A stretch of DNA of 64,000 bases from Caenispirillum bisanense (GTDB lineage Bacteria; Pseudomonadota; Alphaproteobacteria; Rhodospirillales; Rhodospirillaceae): assembly GCF_039523075.1 (NCBI RefSeq), contig NZ_BAAAEP010000025.1, positions 3,507 to 67,506 of the forward strand. The letters are read 5' to 3'. Under the pieces are notes generated by a model. The model worked only from the letters and a program-made list of their open reading frames with translations. It was not told the DNA's origin and did no database searches. Below are positions 28,827-36,808 of this stretch, piece after piece (within the stretch, counting starts at the first letter, position 1; each line of letters begins with the position of its first letter). A program made the position numbers and the translations under genes.

Positions 28827-28851
28827 CATAAAAAACGGGAGGTCAGGGGAC

Positions 28852-29409
28852 ATGGAATTCGACGTGGGCGCCCGCCTGCGTGCCATACGGGAACAGCACG
28901 GTCTGTCGCAGCGCCAGCTTGCCCAGCGGGCCGGCGTGACCAACGGCACCATTTCGCTCATCGAGCAGAACCGCAACAGTCCCTCCGTCGCCTCCCTGCG
29001 CAAGGTGCTGCAGGGCATTCCCATGTCGCTGGCCGAGTTCTTCTCGAACGAGATGCCGCCGCGGGAGAAGATCTTCTTCAAGCCGATGGACCTCATCCAG
29101 CTGACCAGCGAGATCGGCAAGGGGCGGGTTCTGTTCCGGCAGGTCGGCGACCTGCGCAACCGCACCCTGCAGATCCTGCACGAAACCTACGAGCCCGGCG
29201 CCGACACCGGCCGCACCATGCTGCAGCACGCTGGCGAGGAGGGCGGCATCGTCATCTCCGGCCGCATCGAGCTGACGGTCACCGACCAGAAGGAGATCCT
29301 GGAGCCGGGCGACAGCTACCTGTTCGACAGCCGCCAGCCCCACCGCTTCCGCAATCCCTTCGACGAGGCCTGCGTCATCGTCTCCGCCTGCACGCCGCCT
29401 TACCTATGA
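28852..29409 (+). CDS. puuR: PuuR-like XRE-cupin transcriptional regulator
   Basis: 185 residues, the same length as E. coli PuuR, with the same two parts: an XRE helix-turn-helix at residues 7-60 (LRAIREQHGLSQRQLAQRAG) and a cupin domain at about 105-182 (GEEGGIVISGRIELTV, PGDSYLFDSRQPHRF). PuuR represses putrescine-use genes and is released by putrescine. Divergent from gabD, with shared candidate operators between them, and 0.6 kb from the polyamine importer genes. The start follows ACGGGAGG. Confidence 0.88.
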   Translation: MEFDVGARLRAIREQHGLSQRQLAQRAGVTNGTISLIEQNRNSPSVASLRKVLQGIPMSLAEFFSNEMPPREKIFFKPMDLIQLTSEIGKGRVLFRQVGDLRNRTLQILHETYEPGADTGRTMLQHAGEEGGIVISGRIELTVTDQKEILEPGDSYLFDSRQPHRFRNPFDEACVIVSACTPPYL

Positions 29410-29739
29410 GGCCGGGGAGAGGCCGAGAAAGGTGACGAGGGCCTGGTCAAGCAGCGCCACCTGATCCGGGCGCAACTGCCCGATGACGCCGCCGATGTTC
29501 CGCCGGGGGATGGCATAAACCTTGTCCACCATGGCAAAGGACGTCTGCTTCAGACCGTTGCTCTCGCCGGGGTCGAACTGCGGGCGGAACAGCGGCGCGT
29601 CGACGGCGTGGGTGGTGAGCGGACAGATCACCACCGATTCGGTGTTGGCGAACTCTTCCGCCTGCACCACGACAGCCGGCCGCGGCTTGCGGCTGTAGGG
29701 TCCGGCGGCCGCCACCAGGACGACCATGCCGCGTTTCAT
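29404..29739 (-). CDS. MazF/PemK-family toxin
   Basis: 111 residues. The fold signature is KRGMVVLVAAAGPYSRKPRPAVVVQ, then VVICPLTTHAVDAPLFRP and AMVDKVYAIPR, typical of MazF/PemK endoribonucleases that cut mRNA. It overlaps the antitoxin gene by 4 bases (ATGA), so the two are translationally coupled, and its stop overlaps the convergent puuR stop by 6 bases. Cleavage specificity is unknown. Confidence 0.85.
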   Translation of the reverse strand: MKRGMVVLVAAAGPYSRKPRPAVVVQAEEFANTESVVICPLTTHAVDAPLFRPQFDPGESNGLKQTSFAMVDKVYAIPRRNIGGVIGQLRPDQVALLDQALVTFLGLSPAS

Positions 29740-29945
29740 TCCTCGTCCCCGAAGTCGCCCGTTTCCTCGATGAAGCGGGTGATGTCGTCTTCTTCGGGCG
29801 ACTGTGCCGCATTGCGGGACTGGCGGGCAGCCTCTGCCGCGTAGCCGGGGGCAGAGCGATCGGGAACCCACACCACCATGGGACGCAGCCCCATCGCCCG
29901 CTTCTCGGCTTCTTCCTGAGGTGTCGGCTTCCAGTCGTGTCCCAT
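29736..29945 (-). CDS. MazE-type antitoxin (DUF3018-like)
   Basis: 69 residues: a short N-terminal helix, the family core GLRPMVVWVPDRSAPGYAAEAARQS, and a highly acidic C-terminus (EEDDITRFIEETGDFGDEE) fit to bind and mask a basic toxin. It is translated just before the MazF-like gene with a 4-base overlap. Such antitoxins normally also repress their own operon. Confidence 0.82.
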   Translation of the reverse strand: MGHDWKPTPQEEAEKRAMGLRPMVVWVPDRSAPGYAAEAARQSRNAAQSPEEDDITRFIEETGDFGDEE

Positions 29946-30006
29946 CGCATCGGCTCCTGCGGGCGGGTTTCTCCTAATCTAGAGCACCCCGCCCGCGGGA
30001 ACAACG

Positions 30007-30038
30007 CGGCTGCCGGCCCGGCGGGCGGGCGGCAGCCG
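30007..30038 (-). terminator. Hairpin after the Pot operon
   Basis: CGGCTGCC (30007-30014) pairs with GGCAGCCG (30031-30038), directly past the stop of the last permease gene on the minus strand. The T tract is poor (CGTTGTTCC), so termination is only probable. Confidence 0.5.
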
Positions 30039-30043
30039 GATCG

Positions 30044-30868
30044 TCAGGACTTGATGCCGCGCAGCCGCTCGCCACGGCGGCGCAGGGCCTCCAGGCTCGC
30101 CAGCAGGGCGATGGACATCAGGGTCAGGATGGTGGCGACCGCGGTGATGATCGGGCTGATGTTCTCGCGGATGCCGGAGAACATCTCGCGCGGCAGGGTG
30201 TTCTGCTGCGGACCGGCCACCAGCAGGGCCACCACCACTTCATCGAAGCTGGTGGCGAAGGCGAACAGGGCGCCCGACGCCAGACCCGGCAGGATCAGCG
30301 GCAGGATGACGCGGAAGAACACCGTCGTCGGATGGGCCCCCAGGCTGGCCGCCGCCTTGGCGAGGTTCATGTCGAACCCCTGCAGGGTGGCCGACACGGT
30401 GATCACCACGAAGGGCGTCGCCAGGGCGGTATGGGCGAGGATCAGGCCGGTGTAGCTGCTGGTCAGGCCGAGCGGCGCGAAGAAGAAGTAGAAGCCGACG
30501 GCGGTGATGATGACCGGCACGATCATCGGCGACAGCACGATCGCCATGATCAGCCCCTTGCCACGGAAGGTCGCCCGAACCAGGCCGAGCGACGCCAGCG
30601 TGCCGAGGGTGGTGGCGAGCAGGGTGGAGATGGAGCCGACGAACAGGCTGTTCTTCACCGCGCTCATCCACCGCGGGCTTTCCAGGAACGCCTCGTACCA
30701 GCGCAGGGAGTAGCCCTGCAGCGGGTAGGTCAGGAACTGGCCGGAGTTCACGCTGAGCGGCATGATGGCGATGATCGGCGCCATCAGGAAGAACAGCACG
30801 AAGCCGGCGCTCAGCCACAGAACCCAGAGCCAGAACCATTCGGTGGGCGTGCGGGTATGCGTAGACAT
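30044..30868 (-). CDS. Polyamine-type ABC transporter permease (PotC/PotI-like)
   Basis: 274 residues with six membrane helices and the permease loop EAA-type motif AKAAASLGAHPTTVFFRVILP. It forms the inner-membrane channel with the neighbouring permease. Homologues move spermidine or putrescine. It is the last of four genes (ATPase, binding protein, permease, permease) read leftward, 22 bases after the preceding permease. The ATG at 30868 (MSTHTRTPTEW) is preferred over the longer frame. Confidence 0.9.
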   Translation of the reverse strand: MSTHTRTPTEWFWLWVLWLSAGFVLFFLMAPIIAIMPLSVNSGQFLTYPLQGYSLRWYEAFLESPRWMSAVKNSLFVGSISTLLATTLGTLASLGLVRATFRGKGLIMAIVLSPMIVPVIITAVGFYFFFAPLGLTSSYTGLILAHTALATPFVVITVSATLQGFDMNLAKAAASLGAHPTTVFFRVILPLILPGLASGALFAFATSFDEVVVALLVAGPQQNTLPREMFSGIRENISPIITAVATILTLMSIALLASLEALRRRGERLRGIKS

Positions 30869-30890
30869 TGATCTGGTCCTCCTTCCCGCG

Positions 30891-32159
30891 TCAGCCCAGG
30901 CGCACCTTGTCGGCACCGACAAGGCGAGTGTAGACGGCGTACAGGATCATGGTGGCCACCAGCAGCACCGCGCCGAGCGCCGCCGCCATGCCCCAGTTCA
31001 CCGTGCCGGTGGTGTAGAAGGCGATGAAGTAGCTGATCATCTGGTCGGCCGCACCGCCCACCAGGGCCGGCGTGATGTAGTAGCCGATGGCGATGATGAA
31101 CACGAGCAGGGCGCCGGCCGAGATGCCGGGCAGGGTCTGCGGCAGGTAGACGCGCACGAAGGCGGTCACCGGCGGCGCGCCGAGCGAGGTGGCGGCCCGC
31201 ATGTACACCGGCTTGATCCCCTTCATGACCGAGTAGAGCGGCAGGATCATGAACGGCAGCAGGATGTGGACCATGGCGATGTAGACGCCGGTGCGGTTGT
31301 AGATGAGGCGCAGCGGCTCATCCAGGATGCCCAGGAAGCGCAGCGCATCGTTCACCAGCCCCTGTTCCTGCAGCACCACCACCCAGGCGGCGGTGCGCAC
31401 CAGCAGCGACGTCCAGAACGGCAGCAGCACCAGGATCATCAGAAGGTTGGCCTTCTTCGGCGGCAGGTTGGCCAGCAGGTAGGCCACCGGGAAGCCCATC
31501 ACCAGGCAGATGAGCGTGACCATGGTGGAGATGAAGAAGGTGCGTCCGAACAGGGTCAGGTAGACCGCTTCCTGCTCCGGCGCGCTGACGATGGCGCCAC
31601 TGGCGGTCTTTTCCTTGTCGACGGCGGCCAGCAGGAAGAACGACGTGAACGGGCCGCTGGCGCGGTCGATGGCGCCGAAGGTCTCGACGTTGGTCCAGGC
31701 CGGGTCCAGCTCCATCAGCACCGGCTTCCACGCCTCGGCCGTGTCCGGCAGGGCGCGGGCGGTGCCCATGATGAAGGTGCGGGCGCCGTTGATGTCGTAG
31801 TTCAGGCGTCGGGCGGCGGTGCCGATGGTGCGGTTTTCGCGGCTCTCGCGCAGGTCGGCGGCGAGGGCGGCGTAAATCTCCTCCGACGGCAGCTGGCTGC
31901 GGTCGCTCCACGTGCCGATGGCGGCGGTGGTGCGCGGCCAGACCTGCGAAAGCTCGGGGTCGTGGACGCTGCGCAGCATCATGCCGGCAATGGGGATCAC
32001 GAAGGTGATCAGCAGAAACACAAGCAGGGGGGCGATGAGGCCAAAGGCCTTCAGCTGCCGCATCCGCTCGGCGCGGCGGAGCTTGGCCTTGAGCGCGCTG
32101 CGCTCCTTGGCGTCTCCGGCGGGGCGGGCGGTGGGCGACAGGGCGACGTCGGACGACAT
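30891..32159 (-). CDS. Polyamine-type ABC transporter permease (PotB/PotH-like)
   Basis: 422 residues, longer than typical PotB (about 280). The extra length is a roughly 150-residue periplasmic loop between helix 1 (about 40-60) and helix 2 (after RTFFISTMVTLICLVMGFP), as seen in some alphaproteobacterial polyamine permeases. The EAA motif is MRAATSLGAPPVTAFVRVYLP. It pairs with the downstream permease. Confidence 0.9.
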   Translation of the reverse strand: MSSDVALSPTARPAGDAKERSALKAKLRRAERMRQLKAFGLIAPLLVFLLITFVIPIAGMMLRSVHDPELSQVWPRTTAAIGTWSDRSQLPSEEIYAALAADLRESRENRTIGTAARRLNYDINGARTFIMGTARALPDTAEAWKPVLMELDPAWTNVETFGAIDRASGPFTSFFLLAAVDKEKTASGAIVSAPEQEAVYLTLFGRTFFISTMVTLICLVMGFPVAYLLANLPPKKANLLMILVLLPFWTSLLVRTAAWVVVLQEQGLVNDALRFLGILDEPLRLIYNRTGVYIAMVHILLPFMILPLYSVMKGIKPVYMRAATSLGAPPVTAFVRVYLPQTLPGISAGALLVFIIAIGYYITPALVGGAADQMISYFIAFYTTGTVNWGMAAALGAVLLVATMILYAVYTRLVGADKVRLG

Positions 32160-32191
32160 GGGCGCTCTTCTTCCGCAAGGTCCGGCCTTCG

Positions 32192-32221
32192 GGAGGCGGT
32201 GGGCCCGGCCCCACCGCCTCC
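32192..32221 (-). other. Intercistronic hairpin after the binding-protein gene
   Basis: A perfect 12-bp stem (32192-32203 with 32210-32221) and 6-base loop in the gap between the substrate-binding protein gene and the first permease. There is no T tract. Such hairpins commonly stabilise the upstream message and keep binding protein in excess over permeases; that role is inferred. Confidence 0.55.
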
Positions 32222-32250
32222 GCCGGCCACTCAGGCTTCGGGTGGGTGCC

Positions 32251-33303
32251 TTACTGGGTGGCAGCCCACTTGTTGAAGCGCTCGGTCAGGCGATCGATGT
32301 TCTCCAGCCAGAAGGCGTCGGAGATCTGGATGGCGTTGGCCATGTTCGCCTCGTAGGTCGGCAGGTCCTTGCCGCGCTCTTCGGGGATCTGCTTGATGGC
32401 GTCCTTGTGGGTGACACCGTAGGCGATCTCCAGCGGCAGCTTCGCCTGGGCATCAGGGGTGCCGGCGAAGGCCAGGAACTGGTAGGCCTTGTCGAGGTTC
32501 GGGCTGTCCTTGAGGATGACCCAGCTGTCGACCGTGAACAGGCTGCCGTTCCACACCATGCCGAAGTTGCGGTTGTCGTTCTTGTTGGCGGCGTCGATGC
32601 GGCCGTTGTAGACCGACGTCATGGTGACTTCGCCGGAAGCGAGCAGCTGCGGCGGCTGGGCGCCCGACTCCCAGAAGATGAGGTCGGCGCGGATGCTGTC
32701 CAGCTTCTTGAAGGCGCGCTCGATGCCCTCGTCGGTGCCGAGCACCTTGTAGACTTCGGCCGGCGGCACGCCATCGGCCATCAGCGCGGCTTCCAGGGTG
32801 GTCTTCGGGCCCTTGCGCAGGGCGCGCTTGCCCGGATACTTCTGGGTGTCGAAGAAGTCGGCCCAGCCGTCCGGCGCGTCGCTCAGCTTGTTCTTGTCGT
32901 AGCCGATGACGAAGTTGTAGACGATGGCGCCGACGCCGCAGTCATGCACGGCGGAGGGGATGTAGGCATCCTTGCCGCCGATCTTCGACCAGTCCAGTTC
33001 CTCGAAGATGCCTTCCTCGCAGCCGAGTTCCAGCTCTTCGCTTTCCACCTGCACGACGTCCCAGTCGCTGGCGCCGCCCTGGACCTTGGCGCGCAGCACG
33101 CCGATGCCGCCGTTCCACGGCACGTCGATCACCGGCACGCCGGCCTGCTCGCTGAACGGCTTGAAGTAGATGCGGCCCTGCGCGGCCTGGTAGGCATCGC
33201 CCCACGACACGACGGTCAGGTCACGGGCCTGGGCGGCGACACCGGCGGTGGCGACGACGGCGGCGGCCGCGGCGGCAATGATCCCCTTCCTAACGATGCT
33301 CAT
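32251..33303 (-). CDS. Polyamine-type periplasmic substrate-binding protein
   Basis: 350 residues with a Sec signal peptide (SIVRKGIIAAAAAAVVATA, cut near AQA-RD), then a type II periplasmic-binding fold (LTVVSWGDAYQAAQ, DVVQVESEELELGC, PETYEANMANA region at the end). It belongs to the PotD/PotF-like group; exact ligand (putrescine, spermidine, GABA or other) cannot be told by eye. ATG at 33303 follows GGGAGAA; the frame is open to 33336. Confidence 0.88.
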   Translation of the reverse strand: MSIVRKGIIAAAAAAVVATAGVAAQARDLTVVSWGDAYQAAQGRIYFKPFSEQAGVPVIDVPWNGGIGVLRAKVQGGASDWDVVQVESEELELGCEEGIFEELDWSKIGGKDAYIPSAVHDCGVGAIVYNFVIGYDKNKLSDAPDGWADFFDTQKYPGKRALRKGPKTTLEAALMADGVPPAEVYKVLGTDEGIERAFKKLDSIRADLIFWESGAQPPQLLASGEVTMTSVYNGRIDAANKNDNRNFGMVWNGSLFTVDSWVILKDSPNLDKAYQFLAFAGTPDAQAKLPLEIAYGVTHKDAIKQIPEERGKDLPTYEANMANAIQISDAFWLENIDRLTERFNKWAATQ

Positions 33304-33387
33304 TGTCGAAGTTCTCCCTGCTGTAAGGTGACGCAATCCTCCCTGCGCGCCGCCCCCGCGGGGCGGGCGGCGGCGCCGGTCGCTGCG

Positions 33388-34485
33388 TCAGGCGACCGGG
33401 TCGAGCGCCAGGCAGTTCTCGGCGGCGAAGCTGACGAACATTTCCTCGCCCGGATGCGGCACGGCGCGGCCGGAGCGGAAACGCATCTTCACCGTGAATT
33501 CGTCGTTGCCCGCGACCTTCATGCGTACCCGCATGTGGTCGCCGAGGTAGATGGTTTCCTGCACGCGGGCCGGCAGGCGGTTGGGGTGGTCGGGGCCGAC
33601 GCCCTCGATCTCCACCTTCTCCGGCCGGAACGACAGGCTGGTACGGCTGCCGGGGCCGCCGATGTTCACCGCGCGGGCGGTGATCTGTTCGCCCGAGTCA
33701 AGCCGCACCGTGCAGAAGCCGCCGTCCACCGTCTCGACGGTGCCGTTCAGGATGTTGTTCTCGCCGATGAAGTGGGCGACGAAGCTGTTCTGCGGGTTTT
33801 CGTAAAGGTCCGACGGCGGCGCCAGCTGCTGGATGATGCCGTCGTTGAAGACGGCGATGCGATCCGACATGGTCAGCGCTTCCGACTGGTCGTGGGTGAC
33901 GTAGACCACCGTCACGCCCAGGCTTTCGTGGATGTGCTTGATCTCGATCTGCATGTGCTCGCGCAGCTGCTTGTCGAGGGCGCCGAGCGGCTCGTCCATC
34001 AGCACCAGCTGCGGGTTGAACACCAGCGCGCGGGCAAGCGCCACGCGCTGCTGCTGACCGCCCGACAGCTGCGCCGGACGGCGCGAGCCCATGCCGGACA
34101 GCTTCACCATGTCGAGCGCCTTGCGGGCCCGCGCCAGCTGGTCGGACTTGTTCACCTTGCGCACCGACAGGGGGAAGGCGACGTTCTCTTCCACCGTCAT
34201 GTGCGGGAACAGGGCGTAGTTCTGGAACACCATGCCGATGTCGCGCTTGTGCGGCGGGGTGTTCTTCAGCGACCGTCCGGCGAGCTTGATGTCGCCGTGG
34301 GTCGGCACCTCGAAGCCAGCCAGCATCATCAGCGAGGTCGTCTTGCCCGAGCCTGACGGGCCGAGCATGGTGAGGAACTCGCCCTTGCTGATTTCCAGAT
34401 TGAGGTCCTTAACGACCAGGATCTCCCCGTCGTAGGTCTTCTGCACCCCTTCGAACGCGACCAGGGGGGCTTCCGTGCCTGCCAT
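33388..34485 (-). CDS. potA: Polyamine-type ABC transporter ATPase
   Basis: 365 residues. The Walker A GPSGSGKTT, Q-loop NYALFPHMTV, signature LSGGQQQRVALARAL, Walker B LVLMDEPLGALD and switch THDQSEAL are all intact, followed by a TOBE domain (about 285-360). It powers the importer. First gene of the operon, starting at 34485 (MAGTEAPLV); the upstream in-frame extension to 34653 crosses AT-rich regulatory DNA and is not coding. Confidence 0.9.
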   Translation of the reverse strand: MAGTEAPLVAFEGVQKTYDGEILVVKDLNLEISKGEFLTMLGPSGSGKTTSLMMLAGFEVPTHGDIKLAGRSLKNTPPHKRDIGMVFQNYALFPHMTVEENVAFPLSVRKVNKSDQLARARKALDMVKLSGMGSRRPAQLSGGQQQRVALARALVFNPQLVLMDEPLGALDKQLREHMQIEIKHIHESLGVTVVYVTHDQSEALTMSDRIAVFNDGIIQQLAPPSDLYENPQNSFVAHFIGENNILNGTVETVDGGFCTVRLDSGEQITARAVNIGGPGSRTSLSFRPEKVEIEGVGPDHPNRLPARVQETIYLGDHMRVRMKVAGNDEFTVKMRFRSGRAVPHPGEEMFVSFAAENCLALDPVA

Positions 34486-34582
34486 GTTGCCGTCCCGTGT
34501 TTCTCGTATTGTCGATAGGTTACGCTGCCCCCGGGACGCCAAGGCGCCCCCGACCCGGCCATGCAAATGCAGCATGGCAGCG

Positions 34583-34599
34583 TTTAATTTTTTAGACAA
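34583..34599. promoter_or_regulatory. Candidate PuuR-type operator, copy 3 (potA side)
   Basis: TTTAATTTTTTAGACAA, 98 bases before the potA start, the same distance as copy 1 from gabD. It ends with the conserved TTAGACAA. Confidence 0.6.
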
Positions 34600-34689
34600 C
34601 TCCTTTTTGCGTACTTTTCGTGCGCCGCCCGCTTGCCAAGCGCCCGTGCACAAAACTCAGGCAGAAACGCCCATCGCTTGCGCAGTGGG

Positions 34690-34706
34690 CTTAAAATATT
34701 AGACGC
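34690..34706. promoter_or_regulatory. Candidate PuuR-type operator, copy 4 (second importer side)
   Basis: CTTAAAATATTAGACGC; bases 2-16 are identical to copy 2 upstream of the PuuR-like gene. It lies about 143 bases before the TrpX-like binding-protein start, on the rightward side of the divergent region. Confidence 0.6.
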
Positions 34707-34849
34707 TTCTCCTGCTGGCACCACCGCTGCGGGAGGCGTGGCGGAGGCCGCTCGTCCCGCTGCCCGTCGCCGCCGTCGCGGCCTTGACGGAGGCGGCCTT
34801 TCCGCGCATCGTGCCGCTTTCCGCCACTCCCCAGCAGGAGGTCAGCAAG

Positions 34850-35830
34850 GTGCTGCTGAAACCGTTGCGCGTCGCCGCCGCCGCCGCCGCCGTGGTCGGC
34901 CTGTCGATGCTGTCGCTGAACGCCCAGGCCGCCGACACCAAGTCGGTGAAGATCACCGCCATCGTCGAGCATCCGGCCCTTGATGCCGTGCGCCAGGGCG
35001 TGCTGGATCAACTGGCGGAACAGGGCTTCAAGCAGGGCGAGTCGCTGGCGGTGGAGTTCCAGTCCGCCCAGGGCGATGTCGGCATTGCCGGCCAGATCGC
35101 CAAGAAGTTCGTGGGCGACGCCCCCGACGTCATCGTCGCCATCGCCACGCCGTCGGCCCAGGCTGCCGTCGCCGCCGCCCGCGGGCGCATTCCGGTGGTG
35201 TTCTCCGCCGTCACCGACCCGGTGCTGGCCCGCCTGATCGACGAGCCGGGCAAGGCCAAGGACGGCGTCACCGGCGTCTCCGACATGACCCCGGTCGCCA
35301 AGCACCTGGCCCTGATCCAGGAGATCGTGCCGGGCGTGAAGACCATCGGCATCGTCCACAACCCCGGCGAACCCAACGCCGTGGTGCTGGTCGACCTGGC
35401 GAAGCAGGCCGCCCCCGACCTCGGGCTGAAGGTGATCGTCGCCTCCGCCCCCACCTCCGGCGACGTACTGCAGGCGACCCGGTCGCTGGTGGGCAAGGCC
35501 GATGCCGTCTACATCCCCACCGACAACACCGTGATCTCGGCCCTGGAAGCCGCCATCAAGGTGGGTGAGGAAGCCAAGATGCCGATCTTCGCCGGCGACA
35601 CCGACAGCGTGAACCGCGGCGCCGTCGCCGCCGCCGGCTTCGACTACTACGACGTCGGCCGCCAGACCGGCGTGCAGGTGGCGAAGATCCTGCAGGGCAC
35701 CAAGGCCGCCGACATCCCGGTCGAGGGCGTCGAGGTCATGAAGCTGGCCGTCAACCCGGCTGCCGCCGCCCGCATGGGCGTCACCCTGCCGCAGGCGGTG
35801 GTGGAGCGCGCCGAGACGGTGGTGCAGTAA
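34850..35830 (+). CDS. ABC substrate-binding protein, TrpX-like family
   Basis: 326 residues. A signal peptide (LLKPLRVAAAAAAVVGLSML, cut near AQA-AD) precedes a type I binding fold with family marks KITAIVEHPALDAVRQG, IATPSAQAA, IPVVFSAVTDPV and GFDYYDVGRQTG. Relatives bind tryptophan/tyrosine (TrpX) or remain unassigned. The GTG at 34850 has AGGAG 9 bases upstream and gives a clean signal peptide, unlike the TTG at 34784. First of a three-gene importer operon. Confidence 0.87.
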   Translation: MLLKPLRVAAAAAAVVGLSMLSLNAQAADTKSVKITAIVEHPALDAVRQGVLDQLAEQGFKQGESLAVEFQSAQGDVGIAGQIAKKFVGDAPDVIVAIATPSAQAAVAAARGRIPVVFSAVTDPVLARLIDEPGKAKDGVTGVSDMTPVAKHLALIQEIVPGVKTIGIVHNPGEPNAVVLVDLAKQAAPDLGLKVIVASAPTSGDVLQATRSLVGKADAVYIPTDNTVISALEAAIKVGEEAKMPIFAGDTDSVNRGAVAAAGFDYYDVGRQTGVQVAKILQGTKAADIPVEGVEVMKLAVNPAAAARMGVTLPQAVVERAETVVQ

Positions 35831-35896
35831 CCCACGTTCTGTTCACGGCGGGGCCGTCCGGCGGGCGGCCCCGCAGCTTTTTCAGGAACCGCACCG

Positions 35897-36808
35897 GTGT
35901 CGCTCATCGCTTTTCTTGGTGCCATCGAGATCGGCCTTCTGTTCGGTCTGGTGGCGCTGGGCGTCTACATCTCGTTCCGCATCCTCAACTTCCCCGACCT
36001 GACGGTGGACGGCAGCCTGCCGCTCGGCGCCGGCGTGGCGGCGGTGCTGCTGATGGCGGGCGTCAACCCCTACCTCGCCACCCTGGCGGCCTTCTTCGCC
36101 GGCTGCGCGGCGGGGCTGGTGACGGCGTGGCTGAACGTGCGGTTGAAGATCCTGCACCTGCTGGCCTCCATCCTGACCATGATCGCGCTGTTCTCCATCA
36201 ACCTGCGCGTCATGGGGCGGCCCAACATCGCCCTGCTGGGGCAGGAGACGGTGTTCACGCCCTTCGAGTCGCTGGGCCTGCCGTACTACTGGGTCAATCC
36301 GCTGGTGCTGCTGGTGGTGGTGATCGCCGCCAAACTGCTGCTCGACCGCTTCCTGCTGTCGGAGACCGGCCTCGCCATGCGGGCGACGGGCGCCAACCAG
36401 CGCATGGCGCGGGCCCAGGGCATCGACACCGGCCGCATGACCCTGCTCGGCATCGCGCTGTCCAACGGCATGGTGGCCTTCGCCGGGGCGCTGTTTGCCC
36501 AGCTGCAGGGCGGCGCCGACATCACCATGGGCGTCGGCGTCATCGTCATCGGCCTGGCCGCCGTGATCCTGGGCGAGGCGGTGATGTCCACCCGGACCAT
36601 CATCCTGGCGACCATCGCCTGCATCGTCGGCTCCATCCTCTATCGCCTGATGGTGGCGCTGGCGCTCAATGCCGACGTGCTCGGCCTGCAGGCCCAGGAC
36701 CTGAAGCTGATCACCGCCGTGCTGGTGGTGGCGGCCATGACCCTGCCGGGCATGCGCCGCAAGCTGAAGCTGAAATCCCTCACCGCCGGCGGAGGCGTGC
36801 GCAAATGA
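35897..36808 (+). CDS. ABC transporter permease, TrpY-like
   Basis: 303 residues, GTG start, about eight to nine membrane helices, of the branched-chain-permease-like class (LFGLVALGVYISFRILNFPDLTVDGSL, RFLLSETGLAMRATGAN). It provides the membrane channel for the TrpX-like binding protein. It starts 66 bases after that gene and overlaps the ATPase gene by 4 bases. Confidence 0.88.
   Translation: MSLIAFLGAIEIGLLFGLVALGVYISFRILNFPDLTVDGSLPLGAGVAAVLLMAGVNPYLATLAAFFAGCAAGLVTAWLNVRLKILHLLASILTMIALFSINLRVMGRPNIALLGQETVFTPFESLGLPYYWVNPLVLLVVVIAAKLLLDRFLLSETGLAMRATGANQRMARAQGIDTGRMTLLGIALSNGMVAFAGALFAQLQGGADITMGVGVIVIGLAAVILGEAVMSTRTIILATIACIVGSILYRLMVALALNADVLGLQAQDLKLITAVLVVAAMTLPGMRRKLKLKSLTAGGGVRK

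Larger units (their letters stand above)
34486..34849. other. Divergent control region between potA and the TrpX-like gene
   Basis: About 360 bases with no gene. It holds two copies of the AT-rich TTTAAWWWWWTAGACRA motif (34583 and 34690). Between them runs a moderately AT-rich stretch (TCCTTTTTGCGTACTTTTCG) suited to promoters in both directions. Confidence 0.55.

Noticed and set aside
34784..34849. Upstream TTG start of the TrpX-like binding protein
   Set aside because: The extra 22 residues have no signal-peptide character, while the GTG at 34850 has AGGAG at the right distance and begins a clean signal peptide.
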